37,854 nt of DNA from Rhizophlyctis rosea (lineage: Eukaryota; Chytridiomycota; Chytridiomycetes; Rhizophlyctidales; Rhizophlyctidaceae). The stretch spans positions 3,838-41,691 of the forward strand of contig JADGJC010000333.1 of NCBI GenBank assembly GCA_027596075.1, given 5' to 3'. The position numbers were made by a program, and so were the translations under genes. The notes beneath the pieces were generated by a model. That model made no database searches. It was given only the letters and a program-made list of their open reading frames with translations, and had not been told where the DNA came from. Every line of letters begins with the position of its first letter. Position 1 is the stretch's first letter. Positions 12,223-21,354 of this stretch are shown piece by piece.

Positions 12223-12955
12223 GCAAACTGAGTTGCACAATTGGAGCAGAATGCATAGTGCATGGAAGAAGCATGGGTCACGAGAAAATCTTGTACTTAT
12301 TTTATTGGTATATGTATATTGCTGGTGGATTCGACTAGATCGCGGATTCTGTACCTGGCAAAGAACCACTAAATATGCAAAACGTTGCAAATGACTCAAA
12401 GTTTGACATCGAGAGCAGAAGGATTAAGTTGCATGATCGATACACTGATTCATGAAAGGACCCGAAAGCGAAATGATCGCAGCCTTGGTTGTTCCCGAAA
12501 GCATCAATGTCTCCCCTGTTTCATAGCATAGCCAACGCGGAATGCCAAGTCCTCAATTTGCGAACAAGACCGTGGTGACCGAAACAATTTCTTGTGTTCC
12601 ACGTTGACCGGGGGGACTTGTCCACGAATTATTATGCAGGAACATCATCCCGGGCACAACCTGCGCAAGGTTTCAAAGCTCGCGCGCATCAGCGGCGCAC
12701 ACAATTGAAACATCACAAGGTCAATTGGACGTGCAATGCGCAGTACTGGGCGTGATATCGACATGAGTCATCAGACGTCTCATACTTTGAATCGCCGTTC
12801 AAAGTCTTTGAAATAAGGACAGAAACGCGTCAATCCCAACCTCCAGTGCCATCACCCGTCCGTTCAGCGTGTTTATGTTTACGGTCTTCACAAAACATAT
12901 TGCTTACTCATATTCTGCTGCACAATCCATCGCCAACACCAAACCTTCTTCCGCC
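12223..12955. other. Intergenic between PARP-like A and B
   Basis: No gene seen. It contains the upstream block shared with paralogue A (12615-12685). Confidence 0.4.
12615..12685 (+). repeat. Upstream block shared by PARP-like A and B (copy B)
   Basis: Partner of 10881-10950: CCACGAA, ATGCAGG and GCGCAAGGTTTCA recur in the same order and at similar spacing, upstream of paralogue B. Confidence 0.5.
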
Positions 12956-13500
12956 ATGTCCACCAACACCCGAATCATCTACTTCCAACCCATTCCCGCC
13001 CCACCCACCACCTTTACCGAACATGCTCGCAGCGCTTGACTTGACTGGCTCAAAACTCATGCTAATTGGCCCGCCGATGCGCTTTCCGTCCGCGACATCC
13101 GCATTATCAAATCCCACACTTGGACTGACGTGGATCCACAACCTCATGGCCACCCACATACCCAGCCACTTGTCACGTTTACGGAACACTACCTGTACCA
13201 CGGAACACCCAAGCACAACATCGAAAGCATCATCACCTCAGGCTTCCATAATCAACCCATTTGGCTAGCCAAAAAGCCATCACATCCATTCGCTACACTC
13301 GCGGCGGTCAGAAGCTCATACTCTCCTCCGTCGCATGCGCCTCGTCTGAATGGCAACCTCATTGGCGGGAAGTGGCAGTTGTGCCAGCGGAAAGGGTGGT
13401 TCCCATTGCAGTGCTCGAGTATGAGCCGGTTGTGCAACAGAGGGAGAAAGGTGAACGGAAGTGGTGGCGTGGAATTGTGAAACGTTTGGGGTCCAAGTGA
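12956..13500 (+). pseudogene. PARP-like ADP-ribosyltransferase paralogue B, broken
   Basis: Second tandem paralogue. From ATG 12956 the frame runs MSTNTRIIYF to a TGA at 13037-13039, then continues in the same frame with LDWLKTHANWP, IRIIKSHTWTD and HYLYHGTPKHNIESI, so the stop lies between the leader and the conserved module. At the run of five A at 13271-13275 the frame is lost after WLAKK, and the remainder is read one frame over: RYTRGGQKLILSSV, then PAERVVPIAVLEY, ending at TGA 13498-13500. A sixth A would restore the frame. All three residues I propose as the catalytic triad (His of YHGT, Tyr of RYTRG, Glu of AERVV) are still visible. There is no intron at the position where copy C has one. 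It is closest to copy A. Confidence 0.65.
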
Positions 13501-14173
13501 TATGTTAGACGGATTATAGTTCAGCAATTCTCTTCGCAATGCCCGTCAGAAAAGCAAGTTCTGTACGTAGTTAAAATGGCAATATCATATATGAATATCA
13601 AAAAAAGCTGATTACGAATTTGAAAATATATCGCAAATATGACCCCAATCTTGTCATGCCGGTTTGCTAGGATAGTCAATGAACATTCGAACTGGGGAAA
13701 GTGATGGAAAAACTGATTGATGAAGTAGCTCAACCTGGCAAACACTCAATGCTTACGGTGACATGGGAGCAGTTTAACTGTTCGGACCGCGTAAAACCGT
13801 TCATGTGGAGCTAGATACGTCCCCCAGCCGCAGTCGCGTTATCAGGGCGGCTCAGTATTCTTGGGCTCACGTCATGTCATACTTAGATATGTTTCTGGCT
13901 GGCTCGTCTCCCATCAAGCGGTTACAAGCAGCCGGTCAACATTGGTGGCTCAGGGACCTATCAAGTCACGGGCATTGGTGCCGAGTGGTGAGCCATGTCT
14001 TCTGACTATCATCATGGTGCTAGTATCGCATTGCTCCCTGCAGTCCTTACACCCACAAAATCCGGAAAAGCTTCAGCACTTATAACCCACCTTGCCTTCA
14101 CGTTTGGTCTACCTTACACACTCATTGGCTATTACACCACCACACATCTGCAAAAGGAAAACGTCCTCCAACA
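13501..14173. other. Intergenic between PARP-like B and C
   Basis: AT-richer stretch just after copy B (13560-13660), then the upstream region of copy C. I see no supportable gene. Confidence 0.4.
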
Positions 14174-14961
14174 ATGTGCTACGAGACCAAACCACCTTCC
14201 TCCCTCCTTCCTTCCGACTGGACCACCTGGCTCGAAACTCACGCCAACTTGCCAGCCAACCTGACCGTCAAGAGCGTTCGGATTCTCAGGTAGGGATAAG
14301 TCGATTTTAATTTCGAGCCTTCCAGAGTAGCTATCGCTTCCTCCCCATCCTTGCCAACCCACCAAGCTCATCAATTAACTGTTCTCAAACTTCCTCAGGT
14401 CGCACCACACCTGGCCAGACGCCCTCAGGAAGGCGCACGCAAAGAAGGAGAAGCACACTCACAGCAATTACATTGCGCGCTTCCTCTGGCACGGCACTCC
14501 AGAACGCAACATCGAAAGCATCATCACGGACGGATTCTGCCCAAGCGGCGCGACGTGGCTCGCCCAAAACCCCCATGTGTCGATGCCGTACACCCGCGGC
14601 CACAACAAGTTGATCCTCTCGTCCGTCCTCCTACATTCAAAAGAATACATTCAGTGGGATTCGGTGGACAAAGTCGCGGTGGTGCAAAAGAGCGACCGCA
14701 TCGTTCCGCTTGCTGTGATTGAACTCTCTGCAAAGTCGGTAAGTGTGACTTTTTGCTTGTTCTTCTTAGTGCATTTTGCAACGCGAATTAGATTTCTTTG
14801 ATCATCTAATGCTTGGGTGTTCATTGTGAATAAAGAAACGCAAGTACGCGGAAGCCTCCTGCGCCTGCCACAAATGTGCAGGGATCTTTAAAAAGGCGCG
14901 CATCAGTGCTAGTCGCGGGACCGCTGCCCGCATGTGTGCTTGCAACAGTGACGGGGTGTGA
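14174..14961 (+). CDS. PARP-like ADP-ribosyltransferase paralogue C, intact, Cys-rich tail
   Basis: Intact 193-residue paralogue in three exons: 14174-14289, 14399-14738 and 14836-14961 (TGA), all in phase. The N-terminal module (SDWTTWLETHANLPANLT, VRILR) is followed by FLWHGTPERNIESIITDGF, ATWLAQNP, SMPYTRGHNKLILSSVL and DRIVPLAVIEL. In PARP-type ADP-ribosyltransferases a His in an HG(S/T) strand, a Tyr about 34 residues later and a Glu near the end form the NAD-binding and catalytic triad. Here His and Tyr are 33 residues apart, and the residue aligned with Glu is Asp (SDRIVP). The third exon adds a basic tail with C-x-C-H-x2-C and C-x-C motifs, a possible metal site not seen in copies A, B or D. 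Copy C starts MCYETKPPSS, like copy D. The enzyme class is an inference from motif order and spacing. Confidence 0.75.
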
Positions 14962-15880
14962 TTAGTGAAGCATTCTGATAGCTAGCATATGCATGCTGGC
15001 GTAGTACAACCCAGCCAGATTTTAGGGATGCATTGATATCAGATCCTGTAAATTCCTTTATATTGCCATTTTTCAGATAAATTTGCTCATCGGTGGGTTT
15101 TCGGATGATTGAATCATGGAAGGTGAAATATGTGCAAGGGGACTGAGCATTCAATCTGGGAAGCAAAATCGGTCGCATTACATATCGTTGTTCTCGCATC
15201 TGCTGCTGTTGGGTTCCTATGTCATGGATCAGTTTTGTACAAGAATTCCCCACGGTATCGTCTGCCAAACTACATGCTGGATGTAATAACAACACATTCC
15301 CCGTACACACTCTGTGGCGGAGGCCAAGTTTGTCCACTGAACATCTTCAGTATAGCATGATATTTGCATATGCGTGCACTCTCCAAAGTTGTGGGGGTTC
15401 TTGAATCAGTTTCTCAATTCACAAAATGTTCATACTGTAGCTGCGGATAAACTGTGCAATGGTCAACTGCTGATACAGTCAAGCACATGGCAAGACCTTG
15501 CATCATACGTACGCTAGTGCAGAATGAGCCTACGGCGCTCGACTGGTGCGAACTGTGCGACCTGTCGAATGGTTGATTGCATGCGGCAGAAAGCATATTG
15601 TACGAGGCACAGCAAGCAATGTTTCTGCCCAGCCGCAAACAAGGATGTTGACAGGCGCGGATGCGAATCGGGTTCGAAACATGCTATGCGCAGGATGAAA
15701 CGGTTGCGGCAAGAGTCAGGTGGGTTCAGAAGTCCGCTGTCAATGATACTACAGCGGAACCCTTCTACTTACAATCATCAGTCTGCATAGATTGCTATCC
15801 TGTCGACAACGATAAGCACATCGACGCTGCTCTCGGTACTCTCAATCGACCCATTCATACAACCATCCAAACACAAAGCC
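14962..15880. other. Intergenic between PARP-like C and D
   Basis: No gene I can support. A small plus-strand reading frame at 15524-15790 is Cys-rich (CATCRMVDC, then CFCPA) and might be a stray remnant, but it has no match I recognise. The last 100 bases are the upstream region of copy D. Confidence 0.35.
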
Positions 15881-16489
15881 ATGTGCTACGATATCAAACC
15901 ACCTTCCTCTCGCAAATCCTCTGACTGGACGCCTTGGCTCCGCACCCACGCCAACTTGTCCGCGAACCTTACCATCAAAAAAGTCAAAATCCTCAAACCA
16001 TACCATACCTGGCCGGACGCACTCATCCACGAGCGTGCCGTCAAAGAGAATCAACCCAACAATCAGTGCCAAGGGCGCTTCCTCTGGCACGGCACAACCA
16101 AACGCAACATCAAAAACATCACAAAGAATGGCTTCAACTTCGGGACCTGGCTTGCGTTCGATCCCCCGATCGCCCTCAACAACACTCATGGCCACAATCA
16201 GCTGATCCTCTCTTCAGTTCTCGTGCATTCATTTGAATCGTGGGGCGACGTGGTGAAGGTCCAGCGTCCTGAACGCATCGTTCCGCTTGCCGTGATCAAG
16301 ATGAAGGTAACGTTCGTTGATATGCCCCATTACCACAAGATTCAAACGTCAGTTCCAACGGCCCAAGACTTTGCGTCGTCCCCTGTTGGGATGTTTCTGA
16401 ACAAGGCTTTGGACACCGATTTGGTCCTACGGGCAATGCCTCGGCTCTGTAAGGGAGGGTTGGAGCGGGGCAAGGGCCAAGTCTCATAG
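15881..16489 (+). CDS. PARP-like ADP-ribosyltransferase paralogue D, intact
   Basis: Intact single-exon reading frame of 202 residues (TAG at 16487). It begins MCYDIKPPSS like copy C, then SDWTPWLRTHANLSANLT, VKILKPYHTWPDAL, FLWHGTTKRNIKNITKNGF, TWLAFDPP, THGHNQLILSSVL and PERIVPLAVI. The proposed His (WHGT) and Glu (PERIVP) are present, but the position of the proposed Tyr is Asn (ALNNTHGH where copies A, B and C have YTR). After IKMK there is a GTAACG that could be a donor, as in copy C; reading through it gives a 60-residue C-terminus unlike the tail of C, so the true C-terminus is uncertain. Unlike C it has no intron after the N-terminal module. The ADP-ribosyltransferase call rests on motifs. 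Confidence 0.7.
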   Translation: MCYDIKPPSSRKSSDWTPWLRTHANLSANLTIKKVKILKPYHTWPDALIHERAVKENQPNNQCQGRFLWHGTTKRNIKNITKNGFNFGTWLAFDPPIALNNTHGHNQLILSSVLVHSFESWGDVVKVQRPERIVPLAVIKMKVTFVDMPHYHKIQTSVPTAQDFASSPVGMFLNKALDTDLVLRAMPRLCKGGLERGKGQVS

Positions 16490-17105
16490 GAGAATTAGTC
16501 TTATCAAAAGTGCATGTTGTACAAATCCTGTAAATGTATCGATGCAGATAGCCTGATTCTTGTATATTGTATGTGTAAAATTGTACCACTCTCTCGTGTC
16601 GTAGCATTTCAACAAGTTCAACATATTATGGGATGATGCCACCTACCTCGAACTAAACTGTCGAAGGCCCAACTCCGAGGACATAACATTTGATTCTTTC
16701 AATGCACCTACTACCTACAATATGCCCACCTGTCAGTTTCCTGTCCAAGGGGTTTCTTCGTCCCACTGCAGTATCAAAGGTTTTCTTCTTTATCCGTTAC
16801 AAAAAACTGGGTCAAGCCATCCCGCTAGATGTCTTGACAATTATGTGATCCCACTGGGATCAATCCCGTCTCTCACCGAGGGGTTGCCAACCTTCTCTCG
16901 GCTCATAAACACTTTTGTGGGATTAGAAGAAGGAGAATGCACACTGTTTATACCATGCAGAAATGGGCTGGTGAGACAAGCCCATTCAGCCATGCAAAGC
17001 CCGGTGGCCTGCAAAACAAGCCACCCGCTCCCTCTCCCTTCAACCTTGAACACTTCGTCGCCTTTTCGCACCTTTCTCACCCAACACGAGTAGATCATCT
17101 GCACT
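16490..17105. other. Intergenic between PARP-like D and the GST-WHEP gene
   Basis: Contains the 3' flank of copy D and the upstream region of the next gene. An open frame at 16722-17093 has no recognisable domain and I regard it as chance. Confidence 0.35.
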
Positions 17106-18418
17106 ATGACCGCACCCGCAAGTTCAACTGTACGATACACCAGGACGGATACCGCCGTGGCGGTGGTGGTCGCGCTGCTGTCGCCTGAACTCGAGAAGAA
17201 CGGAGTAAAGGTTGAGACCCGACAGCCCACCGAGGAGAAGGTAAAGCTGCGCCGCCAGCTCATTCACCAAAAGGGGCCCAGACTAAAGCAGAACAAACCA
17301 GGTCGCACCAGAAGTAGTCCTTCCCACCGGAGAGACCGTGTCAGGACCAGCGACCGTCTGTCAATACCTCGTTCAAACATCTGGAGCTCACGCGGAATGG
17401 TTGGGTGTCTCAGACGTGGAGAAGGCGGAGGTCAGTCACATCTGCAGGCTTTTCGGCATCTGTTGCTCCGGAGCCTTCATGAGTATTGACTATTGATACT
17501 ATTTTCAGGTGCAACAATGGACCATCTACGCCGCGTCCGGTCTGCTAAATGACCTATCAGGAGATCAAGCCGCAGTCGACGCAGCCCTCAAGGTACACAA
17601 ACCGCGTGCTATTTTTAACACTCGACGCAAACCGTACAAATATCATATCCACAACCTGACACGACATCCAACAGAGCCTAAACACACACCTCGCAACCCG
17701 CACCTTCTTCGCCTCAACCCACCTCACCCTCGCCGACATCCAAATCTACGCCACAATCTACCACTCCTTCGCAAAACTTCAACGCGCCGCGCGCCTCAAT
17801 GTAGCAAATCTCACCCGTTTCTTCGATCTTGTCCAACATCTCGTGCACGAGCTAAACCCCTCCCCTCCAACCTTCCCACTATCCCTCATCCCTATCGACT
17901 TGGAGGCTCCACCAGAGGCTAAGGTTTGTCGCAGCACATGCTTTCATGTGCGAAGATTGCATTAGTATTAACTCCTTTCTTCCCCTTTCCAGCCCGTGGA
18001 AGAGAAGAAAGACAAAAAAGCCGCAGACGGAAAGGCAAATGGAGCCGCAACAGAGGGAGGGAAGAAGGGCAAGGGTGACGTAAAATCCGCAACACCAGTA
18101 GCAGCAGGAGATAAGAAGGAAAAGAAGGGAGATAAGAAAGCCGACGCCAAACCAACACCCTCCGACCAACAACCCTCCAGCAGCAAATCCAAATCCAAAT
18201 CCAAAAAATCCGCAGAAGTCCTCCTAAACGAAGCGCCCGCCGGCGTCGAAAAGACACCCGAGATCCAGGCTTTGGAGAGCACGATCAAGGAGAAGGGCGA
18301 TTTGGTGCGGAAGTTGAAGACGGAGGGAGGGAGTGCGGAGGATGTGACGAAGGCGGTTGGGGAGTTGATGGCGGCGAAGAAGAAGTTGACGGAGATCGTG
18401 GCGGGCTTGCAGAAATGA
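17106..18418 (+). CDS. GST-like plus WHEP domain protein, probable aminoacyl-tRNA synthetase cofactor
   Basis: 340 residues from five in-phase exons: 17106-17240, 17302-17430, 17509-17592, 17675-17923 and 17993-18418 (TGA). Residues about 1-190 form a GST-like module of the type found in AIMP3/EEF1E1, MetRS, GluRS and Arc1: AEWLGVSDVEKAEVQQWTIY, then LNTHLATRTFF and the hallmark LTLADIQIYATIYHSF. A long Lys/Ala/Ser linker (about residues 200-285) follows, and the C-terminus (about 290-338) is a WHEP-type helical hairpin: STIKEKGDLVRKLK and AVGELMAAKKKLTEIV. GST-like modules dock tRNA synthetases to each other, and WHEP domains bind tRNA or partner proteins. There is no synthetase catalytic core and no EMAPII domain, so it is not Arc1 itself. 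I infer a free-standing scaffold that recruits synthetases and tRNA. Confidence 0.82.
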
Positions 18419-18816
18419 GGGAGGGGGTGATATTTGTGGGGAGGGACGGTTTTGTGGAGATGGTGTGATGATGGTCTTTTTGTCGTCAAATAGACGGTAT
18501 TTAAGTTTGTTGGATTTTGAGAAAACACGGGACCTCGAGAGTTTGCTGTCCGCATCAATGATGATTTGTTGACGAGCGTGGTCAAGCGGTTCTGAGTTAC
18601 TCGAACCATCAATATTCGGTCTGACAACATCATCATCTTGATCGCCATGCATCTGACGCTCATGTTTTGAGTAGAACTAGGCAAGGCGAATTTGGCTCCA
18701 CCCATTGCACATTTCAAAGACATTTCATCCCTTTCTTCATCTCGCGATACGCAACGCATCACGTATCTCATCACCAAAACCCCGTTCTCTCACCCCTCTC
18801 CTCCTCTCCCATTCAC
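18419..18816. other. Convergent intergenic region
   Basis: Lies between the converging 3' ends of the GST-WHEP gene and SAD1. I see nothing beyond presumed untranslated regions. Confidence 0.4.
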
Positions 18817-20943
18817 CTAACTCTCCTTCCTCTCCCAAATCTGCAAATAACTCTCACTCAAGAAAATCATCTGCGGCATGATATCCTCCACAAACAAATC
18901 CTGAATCTGCAACCACTGATCCTTCGCCCGACAATGCACATGCACCTTATACACCCCATTGCCCGCTCCCGGCCGTCCTTCATGCGTTATGTTCGCTACT
19001 AGGTCGTATTTCGTTGAGGCGTTTAGGTCGTCGCCTTCGACGTCTTGAATTGTAGAGATCAGTATCTTGCGTTGGGGATGTGAAGGATGAAAAATGGAAT
19101 TGGGTAAACGATCTTACAATCACGCATATCCACATTCTTGATCGGGAAATTCACAATAGTAGGATTCTTCTCCTGCGCCCAGTTGTTTTTCGTAAAGCGC
19201 TTGATGTGGAAAATGAGGTATCGGGGCAGTTTCGTAATCTTATATCGTCGCAGTATTGAGCCAGATTCCTGATGAACTATCGTGTGAGACGCAGTTTGTC
19301 GAAACAGCTGGATGGCAAAGGAATGTTTGAACGAACCTGCCCAGTCACACCATCGTACTTGGTCAGCAAAGTCGTCAACGCAACCTGTGGAATGATATTC
19401 TTCTCTCCCTCATCCTGGAACAAGGGCGGTGGCGGTAGATCCAAAGTCAAGAACATGAATGGGGTTCGTTTGGTTGTGATTTCTAGCAGAAGTCAATGAG
19501 CCAGTTTGTTTGTTCCAGCAATCACGGAATACCTCCCATACCTCTCGACTCGTCGAAAACCTTCTTCGACTTGTCATCCTCCCTGACAATGATGATTTGT
19601 GACTCCACCTTCACCTCTCCTTGGAAAATATCATGAATGACACCTGCGACAACCACGTCAGCATTCTTAGCGATATGCGAGCGCATCAGTCAACATACTG
19701 CTCTTCTTCTTCGTCCCGCCCATCCCCGCGTGCATCGTGTTCAAAAACCAAGATAGAAAATCTATTACATCCGCCTGTTCACTCAGGCGGAAGCGCTTCT
19801 GACTGACATTGGATATTTCCTACATCATAACGTTAGAACAGCCTATCATTCGAATCCCACATACCAAAAAACCCTACCTGTAACAGCTCGTGCGGACTGA
19901 CTTGCCCTTTAAAGGCTCTTGGGCTCCATATTTTCCGGATCAGCGTCCCAAATCGTTTCACTGCGTGGATCAAAATGTTAATGCAGCCTCCTAACCTTGG
20001 TGAGCAATTCATTGGAACATACCAAGCTCCGACCCGCTACCGCTGTTGTCCAGCAAAAAGTGATCTCGTAATGGTTTGATATGCGCCAAGGATTGGATAA
20101 CAACGTTGACATAGTCGTTTGCTTTGATATTGTTGAGCCCCACAAATCCTATGATAGACGAAATCTGGTTGGCGCGAGCGCGAAGTTTCACTAAATGCTT
20201 GAAAACAGTACCTGGAGTATAGTTCTTGTTATTCAGATCGTACGCCTGAGGAAGGTGCGTGTCGAGGTTCGCGACTTGTTCTGGCGTGAAAGTTGGTTGC
20301 AGGACGTACTGGATGAACATTCCGTCTGAGATGGCTCCCCACCCGGCTCAAGCTGATGATTCATTCCACGTACCTTGATGTCATTGAGAGATGCGTCCGT
20401 CACTTCGTAGCCGTCAGGGAGAATGTAGACCTGGACGCAGGGATTGAGGATCATGCAACGTGAGTTTGTACCGGTGTTGACATACCTTGAGAGTGTGCAA
20501 ATTGATGAAGACGTGGTGATCTTCATGTAGACTGTGGAAGTACGCGTGGGAAGATTTTCCTCGTCCTGTAACAGACCGACTCAATGAACACCGGAGGAAC
20601 AGCAGTATACTGGATGCACCAATCATCGAGCGCCGTACATACCTTGATAATACTTCCCACACACCAAACACGCGTAAACGTTCAAATTCGATAGCGACAC
20701 CGAGCACAACTTCTCGAAGTCAAAGTCAAGCATATATCTGTTGACCGTGTCGAGGAAGAGACCAGCTGGTCCCGTGTCTTGAGCAGCAACTGTCCGGCCT
20801 TTCTTAGCTGGAGGTGAATAGATCTCATTATCTGACTCTACGTCGTCGTCGTGCTTTGGATCAGCGTGGGAGCCATTGGCTGGTTGGGATTCGTCCGCCG
20901 TTGGCGGAAGTTTTCGCTTCTCAGCGGCGGTTGGGGATGTCAT
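18817..20943 (-). CDS. SAD1: Sad1/USP39, spliceosomal ZnF-UBP pseudo-deubiquitinase
   Basis: Orthologue of yeast Sad1 and human USP39, required for U4/U6.U5 tri-snRNP function in pre-mRNA splicing. Eleven exons on the minus strand keep frame: 20943-20643, 20565-20486, 20430-20374, 20308-20212, 20148-20023, 19960-19878, 19819-19699, 19643-19542, 19482-19337, 19268-19118 and 19043-18817 (TAG), giving 496 residues (yeast 448, human 565). After a polar N-terminus with a KKGR nuclear-localisation-like patch comes the zinc finger (NVYACLVCGKYYQGRG, HAYFHSLHEDHHVF). The USP fold follows: GFVGLNNIKANDYVN, VIDFLSWFLNTMHAGMGG, LIFHIKRFTKNNW and MIFLSESYLQIWER. The position of the USP catalytic Cys is Asp (NNIKAND), as in other Sad1/USP39 proteins, so it should be catalytically dead. 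The segment between exons 5 and 6 is shorter than in human. Confidence 0.95.
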
Positions 20944-21354
20944 TTTATGTAGGCTGAATATGTATGTGTACGGTTTGTTGTGACTCCGCAAGAAGTTGCT
21001 GATTCCTCACTGCAGTTTACCAGCTTTATGAGATGGCTGATCTAATTCACCTGGAGATGCAAGGAAGAAGGTGGGAGAAAGATGGGGTTGGGAAAACGGG
21101 GTTGCGCAGCATTGAAGGTAGTCCCTGAGTCACATGGCGTCACTGCACACTGGTACCGGTATAAATTTGTTTGAAGCCCTGTCCTCCTTACAAATTTCCT
21201 TCATGCTGCTGCTACCAATAAAATCAAATTCCCCAGTGCCAACGCACAAATATTTGAGTGATGACTGTTATGGCTCTTCTCCCTGAAATTTTGCGAAGGG
21301 TAAGCAAACCTTCAGAATGTTGACAGGAGCAAAGCTCACCGAGGCTGCTCTAGC
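20944..21354. other. Divergent intergenic region, SAD1 to ankyrin gene
   Basis: Presumed upstream regions of both genes. A short open frame from ATG 21261 ends in an F-box-start-like ALLPEILRR and a GTAAGC donor, but no acceptor joins it in phase to the ankyrin frame. Confidence 0.4.

Noticed and set aside
15524..15790. Small Cys-rich gene upstream of PARP-like D
   Set aside because: Cysteines are suggestive, but spacing fits no zinc-binding family I know and there is no splice or homology support.
16722..17093. 123-codon open frame before the GST-WHEP gene
   Set aside because: No domain, overlaps an equally long opposite-strand frame and occupies the expected promoter.
21261..21299. F-box-like first exon for the ankyrin gene (ALLPEILRR)
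   Set aside because: None of the acceptors at a reasonable distance joins it in phase to the ankyrin frame.
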